The position numbers and the translations under genes are program-made. 64,000 bases of DNA from Novilysobacter_A longmucuonensis (lineage in GTDB: Bacteria; Pseudomonadota; Gammaproteobacteria; Xanthomonadales; Xanthomonadaceae): assembly GCF_046600735.1 (NCBI RefSeq), contig NZ_JBJMAW010000002.1, positions 62,001 through 126,000 of the forward strand, given 5' to 3'. The notes under the pieces were generated by a model. The model ran no database searches, had not been told where the DNA came from, and was given only the letters and a program-made list of their open reading frames with translations. Positions 45,083-52,892 of the stretch are shown here, one piece after another. Position 1 is the first letter of the stretch. Every line of letters starts with the position of its first letter.

Positions 45083-45592
45083 ATGAGCCGCTGGCGTCCG
45101 CCCGTCGCAGCCTCCACCGCGGTCATCACCCGCCCCGGGTTCGAGCGCCTGCGGGCGGAGCTCAACGAGCTCTGGACACAGCGCCGGCCGGAAGTGGTGA
45201 GAGCCCTTGCCGCCGCCGCGGCCGAGGGCGACCGCTCGGAGAATGCCGAATACATCTATCGCAAGAAACAGCTCGGCGAAATCGACCGCCGCGTGCGCTA
45301 TCTCAGCAAGCGGCTGCCCGCGTTGCGAGTGGTCGACACCACCCCGACCGACCCCACGGCGGTGTTCTTTGGCGCCTGGGTGGAACTGGAGGACATCAGC
45401 AGCGGCGAATGCCGGCGCCACCGCATCGTCGGGCCCGACGAAACCGACGCACGGCGCGGCTTCATCAGCATCGACTCGCCGCTGGCGCGCGCGCTGCTGA
45501 AGAAGCGGGTGGACGACGAGTTCGAGGTTGCGCTGCCGCTCGGGCCGGCGCGATTCTGCGTGCTGGCGGTCGACTATCCGCCGCCGGACTAG
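45083..45592 (+). CDS. greB: Transcription elongation factor GreB
   Basis: Stimulates cleavage of backtracked RNA by RNA polymerase. The 169-residue protein has the N-terminal coiled coil with the acidic tip (AAAEGDRSENAEYIYRKKQ) and the GreA/GreB C-terminal domain (VFFGAWVELEDISSGE, SIDSPLARALLKKRVDDEF). ENAEYIYRKKQLGEIDRR favours GreB over GreA. Start at MSRWRPPVAAS; an upstream ATG in frame is less likely. Divergent from mltD and convergent with rimO. Confidence 0.95.
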   Translation: MSRWRPPVAASTAVITRPGFERLRAELNELWTQRRPEVVRALAAAAAEGDRSENAEYIYRKKQLGEIDRRVRYLSKRLPALRVVDTTPTDPTAVFFGAWVELEDISSGECRRHRIVGPDETDARRGFISIDSPLARALLKKRVDDEFEVALPLGPARFCVLAVDYPPPD

Positions 45593-45673
45593 GCGGGAGT
45601 GCGGCCACTGGTGCGGCGAAGTCGTCGCTCTCTCCGCGCCACTGGAGCGAAGGCAACAGCAAATCCTCCCCAG

Positions 45674-45695
45674 CCCTCCTTTTCCAAAGGAGGGA
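45674..45695. other. Hairpin in the greB-rimO convergent spacer
   Basis: CCCTCCTTTTCCAAAGGAGG forms a near-perfect hairpin in the 135-bp spacer between two convergent genes. It may act as a bidirectional terminator but lacks a long T-tract on either strand. Confidence 0.4.
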
Positions 45696-45727
45696 GCCGA
45701 GTGCATGCGATCAGCGACCTTCCGGGA

Positions 45728-47107
45728 TTACTCCCAGACCACCTCGCCGTAAAGGTCATGTTCGTCGCTGCCGAGGATCTCGACGTCGGCAAACTCGCCG
45801 GGCTTCAGGCCCGCGTCGAACCCGTTCTGGATCTGCACCAGGCCGTCGATCTCCGGCGCGTCGGCCATCGACCGCGCAATCGCCAGCTCGCCGTCGATCG
45901 CATCGACCAGGCAGCGCTGCACGCTGCCGACCTTGGCCTCGAGCTTGGCGGTGGAAATATCCGCCTGGCGCTGCATAAAGCGCGCGAGGCGCTCCTGTTT
46001 GACCTCCTCGGTCACCGGGTCGGGCAGGTCGTTGGCGCGGGCGCCCTCGACCGGCGAATAGGCGAACGCACCGACGCGGTCGAGCTGGGCTTCGTCGAGG
46101 AAATCCAGCAGTTCCTCGAACTCGGCCTCGGTCTCGCCCGGGAAGCCGACGATGAAGGTGCTGCGGATCGTGATGTCCGGACAGATCCCGCGCCAGCGCT
46201 GGATACGCTCAAGCGTCTTGTCGACCGCACCGGGTCGCTTCATCAGCTTGAGCACGCGCGGACTGGCGTGCTGGAACGGGATGTCCAGGTACGGCAGCAG
46301 CTTGCGCATGCCATTGGCACCCGTTTCCGCCATCAGCGGGATGATGTCGTCGACGTGCGGGTACGGATAGACGTAATGCAGCCGCGTCCACAGGCCGAGT
46401 TCGGCCAGCCCTTCGCACAGCGCCTTCATGCGCGTCTGGTAGGCCCTGCCGCGCCACTCGCGCTCGGCGTATTTGACGTCCACGCCATAGGCCGAGGTGT
46501 CCTGGGAGATCACCAGCAGTTCCTTGACCCCGCCCATCGCGAGTTTTTCCGCCTCGCGCAGGACCTCGTCGACCGGCCGCGAGACCAGGTTGCCGCGCAT
46601 CGAGGGGATGATGCAGAAGCTGCAGCGGTGGTTGCACCCCTCGGAAATCTTGAGGTAGGCGTAGTGCTTCGGGGTGAGCTTGATGCCGATGTCATCGTCG
46701 GCCGCGCGACGCGGGACCAGGTCGAGAAACGGGTCGTGCGTCGGCGGCAGGGCCGCGTGCACCGCATCCATCACGCTGCGGTAGTCCTGCGGGCCGCTGA
46801 TCGACAGCACGCCGGGGTGGGCGCTGCGGATCACGTCCTCGCGTTTGCCCAGGCAGCCGGTCACGATGACCTTGCCGTTCTCGGCGATGGCCTCGCCGAT
46901 GGCATCCAGCGACTCGGTCACCGCCGAATCGATGAAGCCGCAGGTGTTGACCACCACCACGTCGGCCGCGTCATAGCTGGGCACGAGGTCGTAGCCCTCG
47001 ACCTTGAGCTGGGTGAGGATGCGCTCGGAATCTACCAGCGCCTTGGGGCAACCCAGGCTGACGAAACCGACTTTGCCGCGGGTGGGCGGAGCGTTGAGCA
47101 GGGACAT
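45728..47107 (-). CDS. rimO: Ribosomal protein S12 methylthiotransferase RimO
   Basis: Radical SAM enzyme that methylthiolates the conserved aspartate of ribosomal protein S12. The 459-residue protein has the N-terminal UPF0004 cluster cysteines (VSLGCPKALVDSE, VNTCGFIDSA, VTGCLGKRE), the radical SAM motif EGCNHRCSFCIIPSMRG and a C-terminal TRAM domain. GCNHRCSFCIIP with the ribosomal type sequence favours RimO over MiaB. Divergent from the HIT gene. Confidence 0.97.
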   Translation of the reverse strand: MSLLNAPPTRGKVGFVSLGCPKALVDSERILTQLKVEGYDLVPSYDAADVVVVNTCGFIDSAVTESLDAIGEAIAENGKVIVTGCLGKREDVIRSAHPGVLSISGPQDYRSVMDAVHAALPPTHDPFLDLVPRRAADDDIGIKLTPKHYAYLKISEGCNHRCSFCIIPSMRGNLVSRPVDEVLREAEKLAMGGVKELLVISQDTSAYGVDVKYAEREWRGRAYQTRMKALCEGLAELGLWTRLHYVYPYPHVDDIIPLMAETGANGMRKLLPYLDIPFQHASPRVLKLMKRPGAVDKTLERIQRWRGICPDITIRSTFIVGFPGETEAEFEELLDFLDEAQLDRVGAFAYSPVEGARANDLPDPVTEEVKQERLARFMQRQADISTAKLEAKVGSVQRCLVDAIDGELAIARSMADAPEIDGLVQIQNGFDAGLKPGEFADVEILGSDEHDLYGEVVWE

Positions 47108-47248
47108 TGATACGACCGGAAGATTGGCTGGACGGCGCCGACGGACTTTGTGGGCGCGGAGAAGGCCCGGACACGGCGCGGGCGCAGGACGCGGGTGCTA
47201 AGCGCGGGTGCTTGAACGCGGTATTCCGGCCCGGACGAACGGGCGCGA

Positions 47249-47254
47249 ATTATA
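47249..47254 (-). promoter_or_regulatory. Perfect -10 box upstream of rimO
   Basis: TATAAT occurs on the minus strand about 140 bp upstream of rimO, in the 297-bp divergent spacer. The -35 region at 16-18 bp is not consensus-like. The rest of the spacer is G+C-rich, with CGCGGGTGCT-type short direct repeats and a small open frame at 47316. Confidence 0.4.
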
Positions 47255-47315
47255 AGCGTCGGCGCTAGAATCGTCTGGAGCTGCGCCTCCAGGCGGTTCA
47301 GGAACGGAGCACGCG

Positions 47316-47408
47316 ATGCATCACCGAATCGATCCCGACGCCCCGCACGGCCGCATGCACGGCAGGCAAGCCGGGCCCGGCGGCTGGTCGGCGGCCCTCC
47401 TGCGATGA
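47316..47408 (+). CDS. Possible 30-residue leader peptide before the HIT gene
   Basis: A short frame beginning MHHRIDPDAPHGRMHG has AGGAACGGAG 6-15 nt upstream and ends in TGA that overlaps the ATG of the HIT gene (ATGA). All later junctions in this operon overlap in the same manner, which is why I record it. It matches no family I know, and its His/Gly/Arg-rich composition may simply reflect the G+C-rich leader. Confidence 0.3.
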   Translation: MHHRIDPDAPHGRMHGRQAGPGGWSAALLR

Positions 47409-47830
47409 GTGCTGCCGGCCACGACCCATGGCAGTTGCATGCGCAGCTGGCCGGGGACACCCGCCCGGTCGCGCAGTTCGCCCTCAGCGAGCTGCGGCTG
47501 ATGGACGATGCCAACCACCCGTGGCTGATCCTGGTGCCACGGGTCCGGGACGCGGTCGAACTGCTAGACCTGGACGACGCGCAACAGACCACGCTGATGC
47601 GCGAGATCGCACTCGCCAGCCGTGCCTTGCAGACGTTGTTCAAGCCGCACAAGCTCAATGTCGCCGCGCTGGGCAATGTCGTGGCACAGCTGCACGTGCA
47701 TGTGATCGCGCGATTCCAGACCGACATCGCCTGGCCCCGGCCAGTCTGGGGCGTTGCGGCCGCCCGGCCCTACCCGCCCGAACAGCTGGTGCAGTTGGTC
47801 GAGCGCCTGCGTGGCGCGCTGCAGTTGTGA
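47405..47830 (+). CDS. HIT family protein
   Basis: Small nucleotide-binding hydrolase/transferase of the histidine triad superfamily. The triad segment reads AQLHVHVIARFQTD (H-x-H-x), preceded by NHPWLILVPRVRD and LKPH-type FKPHKLNVAALGNVV. The third histidine of the classical HxHxHxx motif is replaced (QLHVHVIAR has histidines at two positions plus the upstream one typical of this subgroup). 141 residues. Its stop overlaps the pxpB start (GTGA), so it is translated with the 5-oxoprolinase genes. Confidence 0.88.
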   Translation: MSAAGHDPWQLHAQLAGDTRPVAQFALSELRLMDDANHPWLILVPRVRDAVELLDLDDAQQTTLMREIALASRALQTLFKPHKLNVAALGNVVAQLHVHVIARFQTDIAWPRPVWGVAAARPYPPEQLVQLVERLRGALQL

Positions 47831-48552
47831 ATACACCCACGCCAGATTGCGCAGCGCCCGCGGTCGAGGCGCTTGCCGATGACGCCTGGCTGCTGACGTT
47901 CGGCGCCGCCATCGACCCGGCAGTCAACGCTCGCGTCCATGCGCTCGCCGCGCGGCTGCGCGAAGCGCCGGCGCCCTGGCTGCTCGACCTGGTGCCTGCC
48001 TACGCGAGTCTCGGGGTGTTTTTCGATCCCCGCCGGGTGGCCGCCGACCAGGCGCTCGACTGCCTGTTGCGCGAGGCCGCGGCGACCGAGGCGCCGGGCA
48101 GTAGCGGACCCGCCCGCACCGTCGAGGTCCCGGTCGCCTACGGCGGCGAACTGGGCCCCGACCTGGATCGCGCCGCGGGCGAGCTCGGGCTGACTCCGGC
48201 GGCGCTGGTCCAGCGCCACGTCGCCGGGCGCTATCGCGTCGCCATGATCGGCTTCTCACCCGGGTTCCCCTACTTGTCCGGGCTCGACCCGGCGCTCGCA
48301 CTGCCGCGGCTGGCGACCCCGCGCACACGGGTGCCGGCGGGCAGCGTCGCCATTGGCGGCGCGCAGACCGGCATCTATCCGCGCGAGGGCCCCGGCGGCT
48401 GGCGCCTGCTCGGGCGCACCCCGCTGCAACTGTTCGACCCGCAGCGTGAACCACCCGCGGTGCTCGCACCCGGCGACCAGGTGCGGTTGCGCGCGATCGA
48501 TCCCGACGAATTCGCCCGTCTGGCCGAAACCCCGTGGAACACGGGTCAATGA
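47827..48552 (+). CDS. pxpB: 5-oxoprolinase subunit PxpB
   Basis: Kinase-like subunit (former allophanate hydrolase subunit 1, KipI-like) of the ATP-dependent 5-oxoprolinase that opens pyroglutamate to glutamate. The 241-residue product starts at a GTG (MNTPTPDCAAPAVEAL) overlapping the HIT stop. Family motifs: LVPAYASLGVFFD, VEVPVAYGGELGPDL, MIGFSPGFPYLSGLD, VPAGSVAIGGAQTGIYP and GGWRLLGRTP. The order pxpB-pxpC-pxpA is the usual bacterial one. Confidence 0.95.
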   Translation: MNTPTPDCAAPAVEALADDAWLLTFGAAIDPAVNARVHALAARLREAPAPWLLDLVPAYASLGVFFDPRRVAADQALDCLLREAAATEAPGSSGPARTVEVPVAYGGELGPDLDRAAGELGLTPAALVQRHVAGRYRVAMIGFSPGFPYLSGLDPALALPRLATPRTRVPAGSVAIGGAQTGIYPREGPGGWRLLGRTPLQLFDPQREPPAVLAPGDQVRLRAIDPDEFARLAETPWNTGQ

Positions 48553-49514
48553 GCCTGCACGTGCTTTCGCCCGGCCCGCTGACCACGGTCCAGGACCTGG
48601 GCCGTACCGGCTGGCGCCATCTCGGCGTCGCCCGTGCCGGCGCGCTGGATCCGGGCGCGGCGATGCTGGCCAACCGGCTGGTCGGCAATCGCATCGATGC
48701 CGCGGTGCTGGAATTGACTCTGTCCGGCCCTACCCTGCGCCTTGAGCGGCCGGTGCGGGTCGCGTTGCACGGCGCCCCGGTCGATGCCCGCTTCGAACCC
48801 ATCGACGGCCCGCGATGCGCGGTGCCTGGCGGTCGGCCGCTGACCCTGCCCGCGGGCGTGCTGCAACTGAAGGCGTTGCGCGATGGCGCGCGCGCGTGGC
48901 TCGCGGTCGCCGGCGGCCTCGACGTGCCGCGGGTGCTGGGCAGCCGCAGCACCGACCTGCGCGGCGGCTTCGGCGGCCTGGACGGACGGGCGCTGCGGCA
49001 GGGCGACACGCTGGCGTTGCTGGCGGCGCCGAGTCTCGACGTGGCCCGGCCGGAGATCGCCCGCTGGTGGGTCGACCCGCCCACCCGCCGCGCCGGCAGT
49101 CCGATCATCCGCTACGTGCCCTCGTCGCATCCGTGCGCGCCGGTGCTGGCGCGCACGCTGTGGCAGGCCAGTCCAGACAGCAATCGGCAGGGCTTGCGGC
49201 TGGACGGCGCCTGCGTGCCGGGCGCGGCCCCCGACGCGAACGCCGGCGAGCAGGTATCGGCCGCGGTCGCCCCGGGCACCATCCAGCTGCCCCCCGACGG
49301 GCAACCGATCGTGCTGCTGGCGGATGCCCAGACGGTGGGCGGCTACCCGCGCCTGGGCCATGTGATTGCCGTCGACCTGCCGGTGTTGGCGCAGATACGC
49401 CCCGGCGAAGCGCTGCGGTTCGCGCCCTGCGATCCCACGACCGCCGGGCAGCTGGCTTGCGAGAGCCGGGCGCGCGCGGCCAGGCTCGAGCTGATGCTCG
49501 CGAGCCGGGCATGA
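48549..49514 (+). CDS. pxpC: 5-oxoprolinase subunit PxpC
   Basis: Second subunit (KipA-like, former allophanate hydrolase subunit 2) of 5-oxoprolinase. The ATG (MSLHVLSPGPLTTVQDLGR) overlaps the pxpB stop by four bases. Typical segments: GWRHLGVARAGALDPGAAMLANRLVGN, AWLAVAGGLDVPRVLGSRSTDLR and LADAQTVGGYPRLGHVIAVDLP. 321 residues is a normal length. It forms one translational chain with pxpB and pxpA. Confidence 0.95.
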   Translation: MSLHVLSPGPLTTVQDLGRTGWRHLGVARAGALDPGAAMLANRLVGNRIDAAVLELTLSGPTLRLERPVRVALHGAPVDARFEPIDGPRCAVPGGRPLTLPAGVLQLKALRDGARAWLAVAGGLDVPRVLGSRSTDLRGGFGGLDGRALRQGDTLALLAAPSLDVARPEIARWWVDPPTRRAGSPIIRYVPSSHPCAPVLARTLWQASPDSNRQGLRLDGACVPGAAPDANAGEQVSAAVAPGTIQLPPDGQPIVLLADAQTVGGYPRLGHVIAVDLPVLAQIRPGEALRFAPCDPTTAGQLACESRARAARLELMLASRA

Positions 49515-50305
49515 ACGCGCCGGACCCGCGCGTCCCGCGCATCGACTTCAACTGCGACCTGGGCGAAGGCTGCGGCACCGATGGCGCGATCGTGCCGCTG
49601 ATCAGCTCAGCCAGCGTCGCCTGCGGCGGCCACGCCGGCGACGAGGCGACGATGCGCGCGACGCTGCGCCTGTGCCGCGAACATGGCGTGGCGGTCGGTG
49701 CGCATCCCGGTTATGTCGACCGTGAACATTTCGGGCGTCGCGAACTGGCACTGCCGGCGCAGGCGGTGAGCGACCTGGTCATCGGGCAACTCGGACGCCT
49801 GCAGGCGATCGCGCGCGATGAAGGCGTGCGGCTCTCCCACGTCAAACCCCACGGCGCGCTGTACAACCTGGGCGCCCGCGACCGGCCCACGGCCGAGGCA
49901 ATCGCCGCTGCAGTGGCCGCGTTCGACCGATCGCTGGTGCTGTTCGGGCTATCGGGCTCGCAGCTCACTGCCGCCGGTGAGGCCGCCGGACTGCGTGTCG
50001 CACACGAAGTGTTCGCCGAACGCGGCTACGCCGCCGACGGCCGGCTGCTGCCTCGCGCCGCGCCGGGGGCAGTGCTGGCCACGGTGGACGCCGCGATCGC
50101 GCAGGCCCGCGCTCTGACCAACTGCGGCGAAGTGCGCACCGGCGACGGTACCTTGCTGAAGCTGCGCGCCGACACCCTATGCCTGCACGGTGACCGCCCC
50201 GACGCCGCCGCGTTCGCCCTGGCCGTGCGCCGCGCACTCGAAGCCGACGGCGTCACCATCGGCGCCTTGACCGATGCCAGCCCGGAGCCACCGCAACAAA
50301 CGTAG
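49511..50305 (+). CDS. pxpA: 5-oxoprolinase subunit PxpA
   Basis: LamB/YcsF-family subunit that carries out the pyroglutamate hydrolysis step with PxpBC. The 264-residue protein has RIDFNCDLGEGCGTDGAI, ASVACGGHAGDEATMR, GAHPGYVDREHFGRREL and HVKPHGALYN. The ATG overlaps the pxpC stop (ATGA). The C-terminus EPPQQT ends at a TAG that is part of a GTAGGCTGGGC repeat. Confidence 0.96.
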   Translation: MNAPDPRVPRIDFNCDLGEGCGTDGAIVPLISSASVACGGHAGDEATMRATLRLCREHGVAVGAHPGYVDREHFGRRELALPAQAVSDLVIGQLGRLQAIARDEGVRLSHVKPHGALYNLGARDRPTAEAIAAAVAAFDRSLVLFGLSGSQLTAAGEAAGLRVAHEVFAERGYAADGRLLPRAAPGAVLATVDAAIAQARALTNCGEVRTGDGTLLKLRADTLCLHGDRPDAAAFALAVRRALEADGVTIGALTDASPEPPQQT

Positions 50306-50326
50306 GCTGGGCTGACAAGCCCAGCT
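50302..50326. repeat. GTAGGCTGGGCTGACAAGCC palindrome at the pxpA stop
   Basis: A small palindrome (GGCTGGGCTGACAAGCCCAGC core) starts with GTAG; its TAG terminates pxpA. Same family as the element at 43300. Confidence 0.7.
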
Positions 50327-50421
50327 TCTCCGGCCCCCTGCGCCAGCACGTTCAGTCCGGCGCCAGCCATCGCGCCGGAGAATCACCCGCCCCCCCTCGT
50401 CCGCCCCACCTGGAGAGATAC

Positions 50422-50721
50422 ATGCGCCCATTGCTGTTTGCCGCGTTGCTCGCGGCTGTGACCTGCACCGCCGTGCCCGCGCACGCCGGACTGTTCGATC
50501 GCAACCCCGAGAAGCTCGCCGAAGAGGCACAAAGTGCGGGTCTCGGCGCAGTCAGCATCTGGATCGACGTGAGCTGGGGCTTCCGCACCCAGGGCGCGGC
50601 CAATCACCTCAACAAGGCGCACCAGGCGTTCGCCGACCGCGGCTACAAGGTGCTTAGCGTCGAGCCGTATATCGAGAACGGCGACCTCGAGGGCTTCTTC
50701 GTGACCTATCAGAAGCCATAG
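50422..50721 (+). CDS. Small secreted protein of unknown function
   Basis: A 99-residue protein with a clear signal peptide (MRPLLFAALLAAVTC, cleavage likely after AHA). The mature ~77 residues contain GLFDRNPEKLAEEAQSAG and end EGFFVTYQKP; mixed helix and strand, no cysteine in the mature part and no recognised motif. GGAGAG lies 8 nt upstream of the ATG. It follows pxpA by 116 bp on the same strand but is separated by a repeat; a link to pyroglutamate metabolism is not shown. Confidence 0.75.
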   Translation: MRPLLFAALLAAVTCTAVPAHAGLFDRNPEKLAEEAQSAGLGAVSIWIDVSWGFRTQGAANHLNKAHQAFADRGYKVLSVEPYIENGDLEGFFVTYQKP

Positions 50722-50726
50722 CGCGG

Positions 50727-50772
50727 GAATGGGGAACAGGGAACAGGGAACAGGGAACAGGGAACAGGGAAT
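50727..50772. repeat. GGGAACA heptamer array
   Basis: About five consecutive GGGAACA units, bordered by GGGAATG variants, lie just after the small secreted gene. It is the plus-strand, A-rich version of the GGGACTC/GGGACCC arrays seen in the nuo operon. Confidence 0.85.
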
Positions 50773-50862
50773 GGCAGGGCGCGAAGGGCCGGGCTTTGCA
50801 CAGGTTTCAGGAAGTGATGCCGGGCTTGGCTGGATTTTTCAGCAGGAGCACCGCCATTCTCA

Positions 50863-51438
50863 TCAAGTCCTTGGCAACGTCACCCCGCGCTGCCCCTGGT
50901 ACTTGCCGCCGCGGTCCTTGTAGGAGGTTTCGCAGACATCGTCTGCAGCAGCCTGGAAGAACAGCATCTGCGCGACGCCTTCATTGGCGTAGATGCGTGC
51001 CGGCAGCGGGGTGGTGTTGCTGAACTCCAGGGTGACGTGGCCTTCCCACTCCGGCTCCAGCGGAGTCACGTTGACGATGATCCCGCAGCGGGCATAGGTG
51101 CTCTTGCCCAGGCACACCACCAGGGTGTCGCGCGGAATCCGGAAACACTCGACCGTGCGCGCCAGCGCGAACGAGTTCGGCGGAATGATGCAGACGTCGG
51201 CGTCGACATCGACAAAGCTGCCCGGATCGAAATGCTTGGGGTCGACGATGGTCGAATTGATGTTGGTGAAGATCTTGAACTCGCGCGAGCAACGCACGTC
51301 GTAGCCGTAGCTCGAGGTGCCGTAGCTGACGATGCGCTCACCGTCGGCACCCAGCTTGACCTGGCCTGGCTCGAACGGCTCGATCATGCCGTGCTGCTCG
51401 GCCATGCGACGGATCCAGCGGTCGGACTTGATGCTCAT
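50863..51438 (-). CDS. dcd: dCTP deaminase
   Basis: Deaminates dCTP to dUTP, the main route to dTMP precursors in gammaproteobacteria. Start at MSIKSDRWIRRMAEQHGMI, the family N-terminus. Motifs: SYGTSSYGYDVRCSREF, the catalytic glutamate in VTPLEPEWEGHVTLEFSNT-type segment and NEGVAQMLFF. 191 residues matches the trimeric bacterial enzyme. It lies downstream of apbC on the same strand, a common xanthomonad order. Confidence 0.97.
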   Translation of the reverse strand: MSIKSDRWIRRMAEQHGMIEPFEPGQVKLGADGERIVSYGTSSYGYDVRCSREFKIFTNINSTIVDPKHFDPGSFVDVDADVCIIPPNSFALARTVECFRIPRDTLVVCLGKSTYARCGIIVNVTPLEPEWEGHVTLEFSNTTPLPARIYANEGVAQMLFFQAAADDVCETSYKDRGGKYQGQRGVTLPRT

Positions 51439-51549
51439 TCGGTAGTTCCGGGCGGCGACGGGGCGCATTGTAAGGCAGAGCGCGGGCTCCGCGAAGGACG
51501 CAAAGTAGCTGGGCTGATAAGCCCGGCACCCACGTCCGACACCAAGCTC

Positions 51550-51632
51550 GTAGTGCCGAGCTTGCTCGGCAACGCAACCATCATGGAGCCGGCTGCCGGC
51601 GGCAGAGCGCAGCCGAGCAAGCTCGGCTCTAC
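51550..51632. repeat. GAGCTTGCTC palindrome pair between dcd and apbC
   Basis: GTAGTGCCGAGCTTGCTCGG and, inverted, CCGAGCAAGCTCGGCTCTAC are about 50 bp apart. The TAG of the second head (minus strand) is the apbC stop codon. Confidence 0.75.
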
Positions 51633-52489
51633 AAGAGCGACGCCGAAATCGACGGCTTCACCCGCGGCCGCTGCGCAAGCACGCTCGCCAGCGCCCGCGC
51701 CGTGCGGCGATAAGCCTGGGCCGCGGCCGAATCGGGGGCGGCGACCACCACCGGCACGCCGGCATCGCCCTGCTCCCGGATCGCCAGTTCCAGCGGCAGG
51801 CTGCCGAGCAGAGGCACGCCGTACTGCGCCGCCATCCGCGTGCCGCCGCCCTCGCCAAAGACGTGCTCGGCATGGCCGCAGTTCGAGCACACGTGCACCG
51901 CCATGTTCTCGACCAGACCCAGCACCGGCACCTGGACCTTCTCGAACATCTTCAGCGCCTTCTTGGCATCCAGCGTGGCGACGTCCTGCGGCGTGGTCAC
52001 GATCACCGCCCCCGCCACCGGGATCTTCTGCGCCAGGGTCAGCTGGATGTCGCCGGTGCCGGGCGGCAGGTCGACGATCAGGTAATCGAGTCCTTCCCCG
52101 TCCGACCCGCCCCAACGGGTCTCGTTGAGCAACTGGGTGAGCGCGGAGGTCGCCATCGGACCGCGCCAGATCATCGGCGTGTCCTGCTCGACCAGCAGCC
52201 CGATCGACATCGCCTCGATCCCATGCGCGCGCATCGGTTCGATCGTCTTGCCGTCGGGACTGTCGGGCCGGCCGGTCAGGCCGAGCATCATCGGCACACT
52301 GGGCCCGTAGACATCGGCATCGAGCACGCCTACGCGGGCGCCGTCGGCGGACAGCGCCAGCGCCAGATTGACCGCCGTGGTCGACTTGCCCACCCCGCCC
52401 TTGCCGGACCCGATCGCGATGATGTTGCGCACGTTCGGCAAAGGAGACAGGTGCGGCTGCACCGCGTGCGCTGCGATACGGGTTTGCAT
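51629..52489 (-). CDS. apbC: Iron-sulfur cluster carrier protein ApbC/Mrp
   Basis: P-loop ATPase of the Mrp/NBP35 family that binds and transfers [4Fe-4S] clusters. The deviant Walker A is IGSGKGGVGKSTTAVNLA; DADVYGPSVPMMLG and DYLIVDLPPGTGD are family segments, and the cluster-binding CSNCGH lies in VENMAVHVCSNCGHAEHVFG. Start at MQTRIAAHAVQPHL with AAGGA upstream, giving 286 residues; the N-terminal DUF59-like domain of longer Mrp proteins is absent. The product ends SISASLL at a repeat-derived TAG. Confidence 0.95.
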   Translation of the reverse strand: MQTRIAAHAVQPHLSPLPNVRNIIAIGSGKGGVGKSTTAVNLALALSADGARVGVLDADVYGPSVPMMLGLTGRPDSPDGKTIEPMRAHGIEAMSIGLLVEQDTPMIWRGPMATSALTQLLNETRWGGSDGEGLDYLIVDLPPGTGDIQLTLAQKIPVAGAVIVTTPQDVATLDAKKALKMFEKVQVPVLGLVENMAVHVCSNCGHAEHVFGEGGGTRMAAQYGVPLLGSLPLELAIREQGDAGVPVVVAAPDSAAAQAYRRTARALASVLAQRPRVKPSISASLL

Positions 52490-52892
52490 CAGTGTCCTTC
52501 CAACTTCGGGGTGGCAGACGGCCAGTCGCAATTGTACCGGCCAGTCGTACCCTCAAGGCGGCCCTGTAGGAGCGCCCCATGGGCGCGATCGCCCTACTAC
52601 GTGGCTCAGGCGCGGGCGTGGCCCGCTCCTACAGCCGCGCCCAGGCGAATGACGTCCGGCCCATGGGCGCGATCGCCTTACTACGTGTGGCTCGGTCGCG
52701 GCATGGCCCGCTCCTACAAACGGCGCCCGAGAGAATGACGCCCACACATCCGCTTAGGTACATGACCGCGGTCGTTTTAAATCGCGCACGCCGTCGGCCA
52801 TACTCCGTCACGGGGAAATGCTTCCTGAATGGCAAACCGCACGGGCCTTGCGTCCGCCCTCGACTACTGTCCAGCAAAAAAGGATTTTCGAT
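52490..52892. other. Spacer with variant REP array; no gene
   Basis: Divergent 403-bp region between apbC and the S9 peptidase. The left half (52566-52717) is a repeat array; the right half holds the peptidase leader, with TTTAAA and CATACT separated by 17 bp (about 52777-52805) as a possible weak promoter and AAGGA before the ATG. I see no gene. Confidence 0.5.
52566..52717. repeat. Duplicated GTAGGAGCGCCCCATGGGCG repeat
   Basis: GTAGGAGCGCCCCATGGGCG at 52566 is followed by GCGATCGCCCTACTACGTGG and a closing GGCCCGCTCCTAC; a second, slightly changed copy ends at 52717. Core CCCATGGGCGCGATCGCC occurs twice. It is a variant of the GTAGGAGC family with a different stem. Confidence 0.8.
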
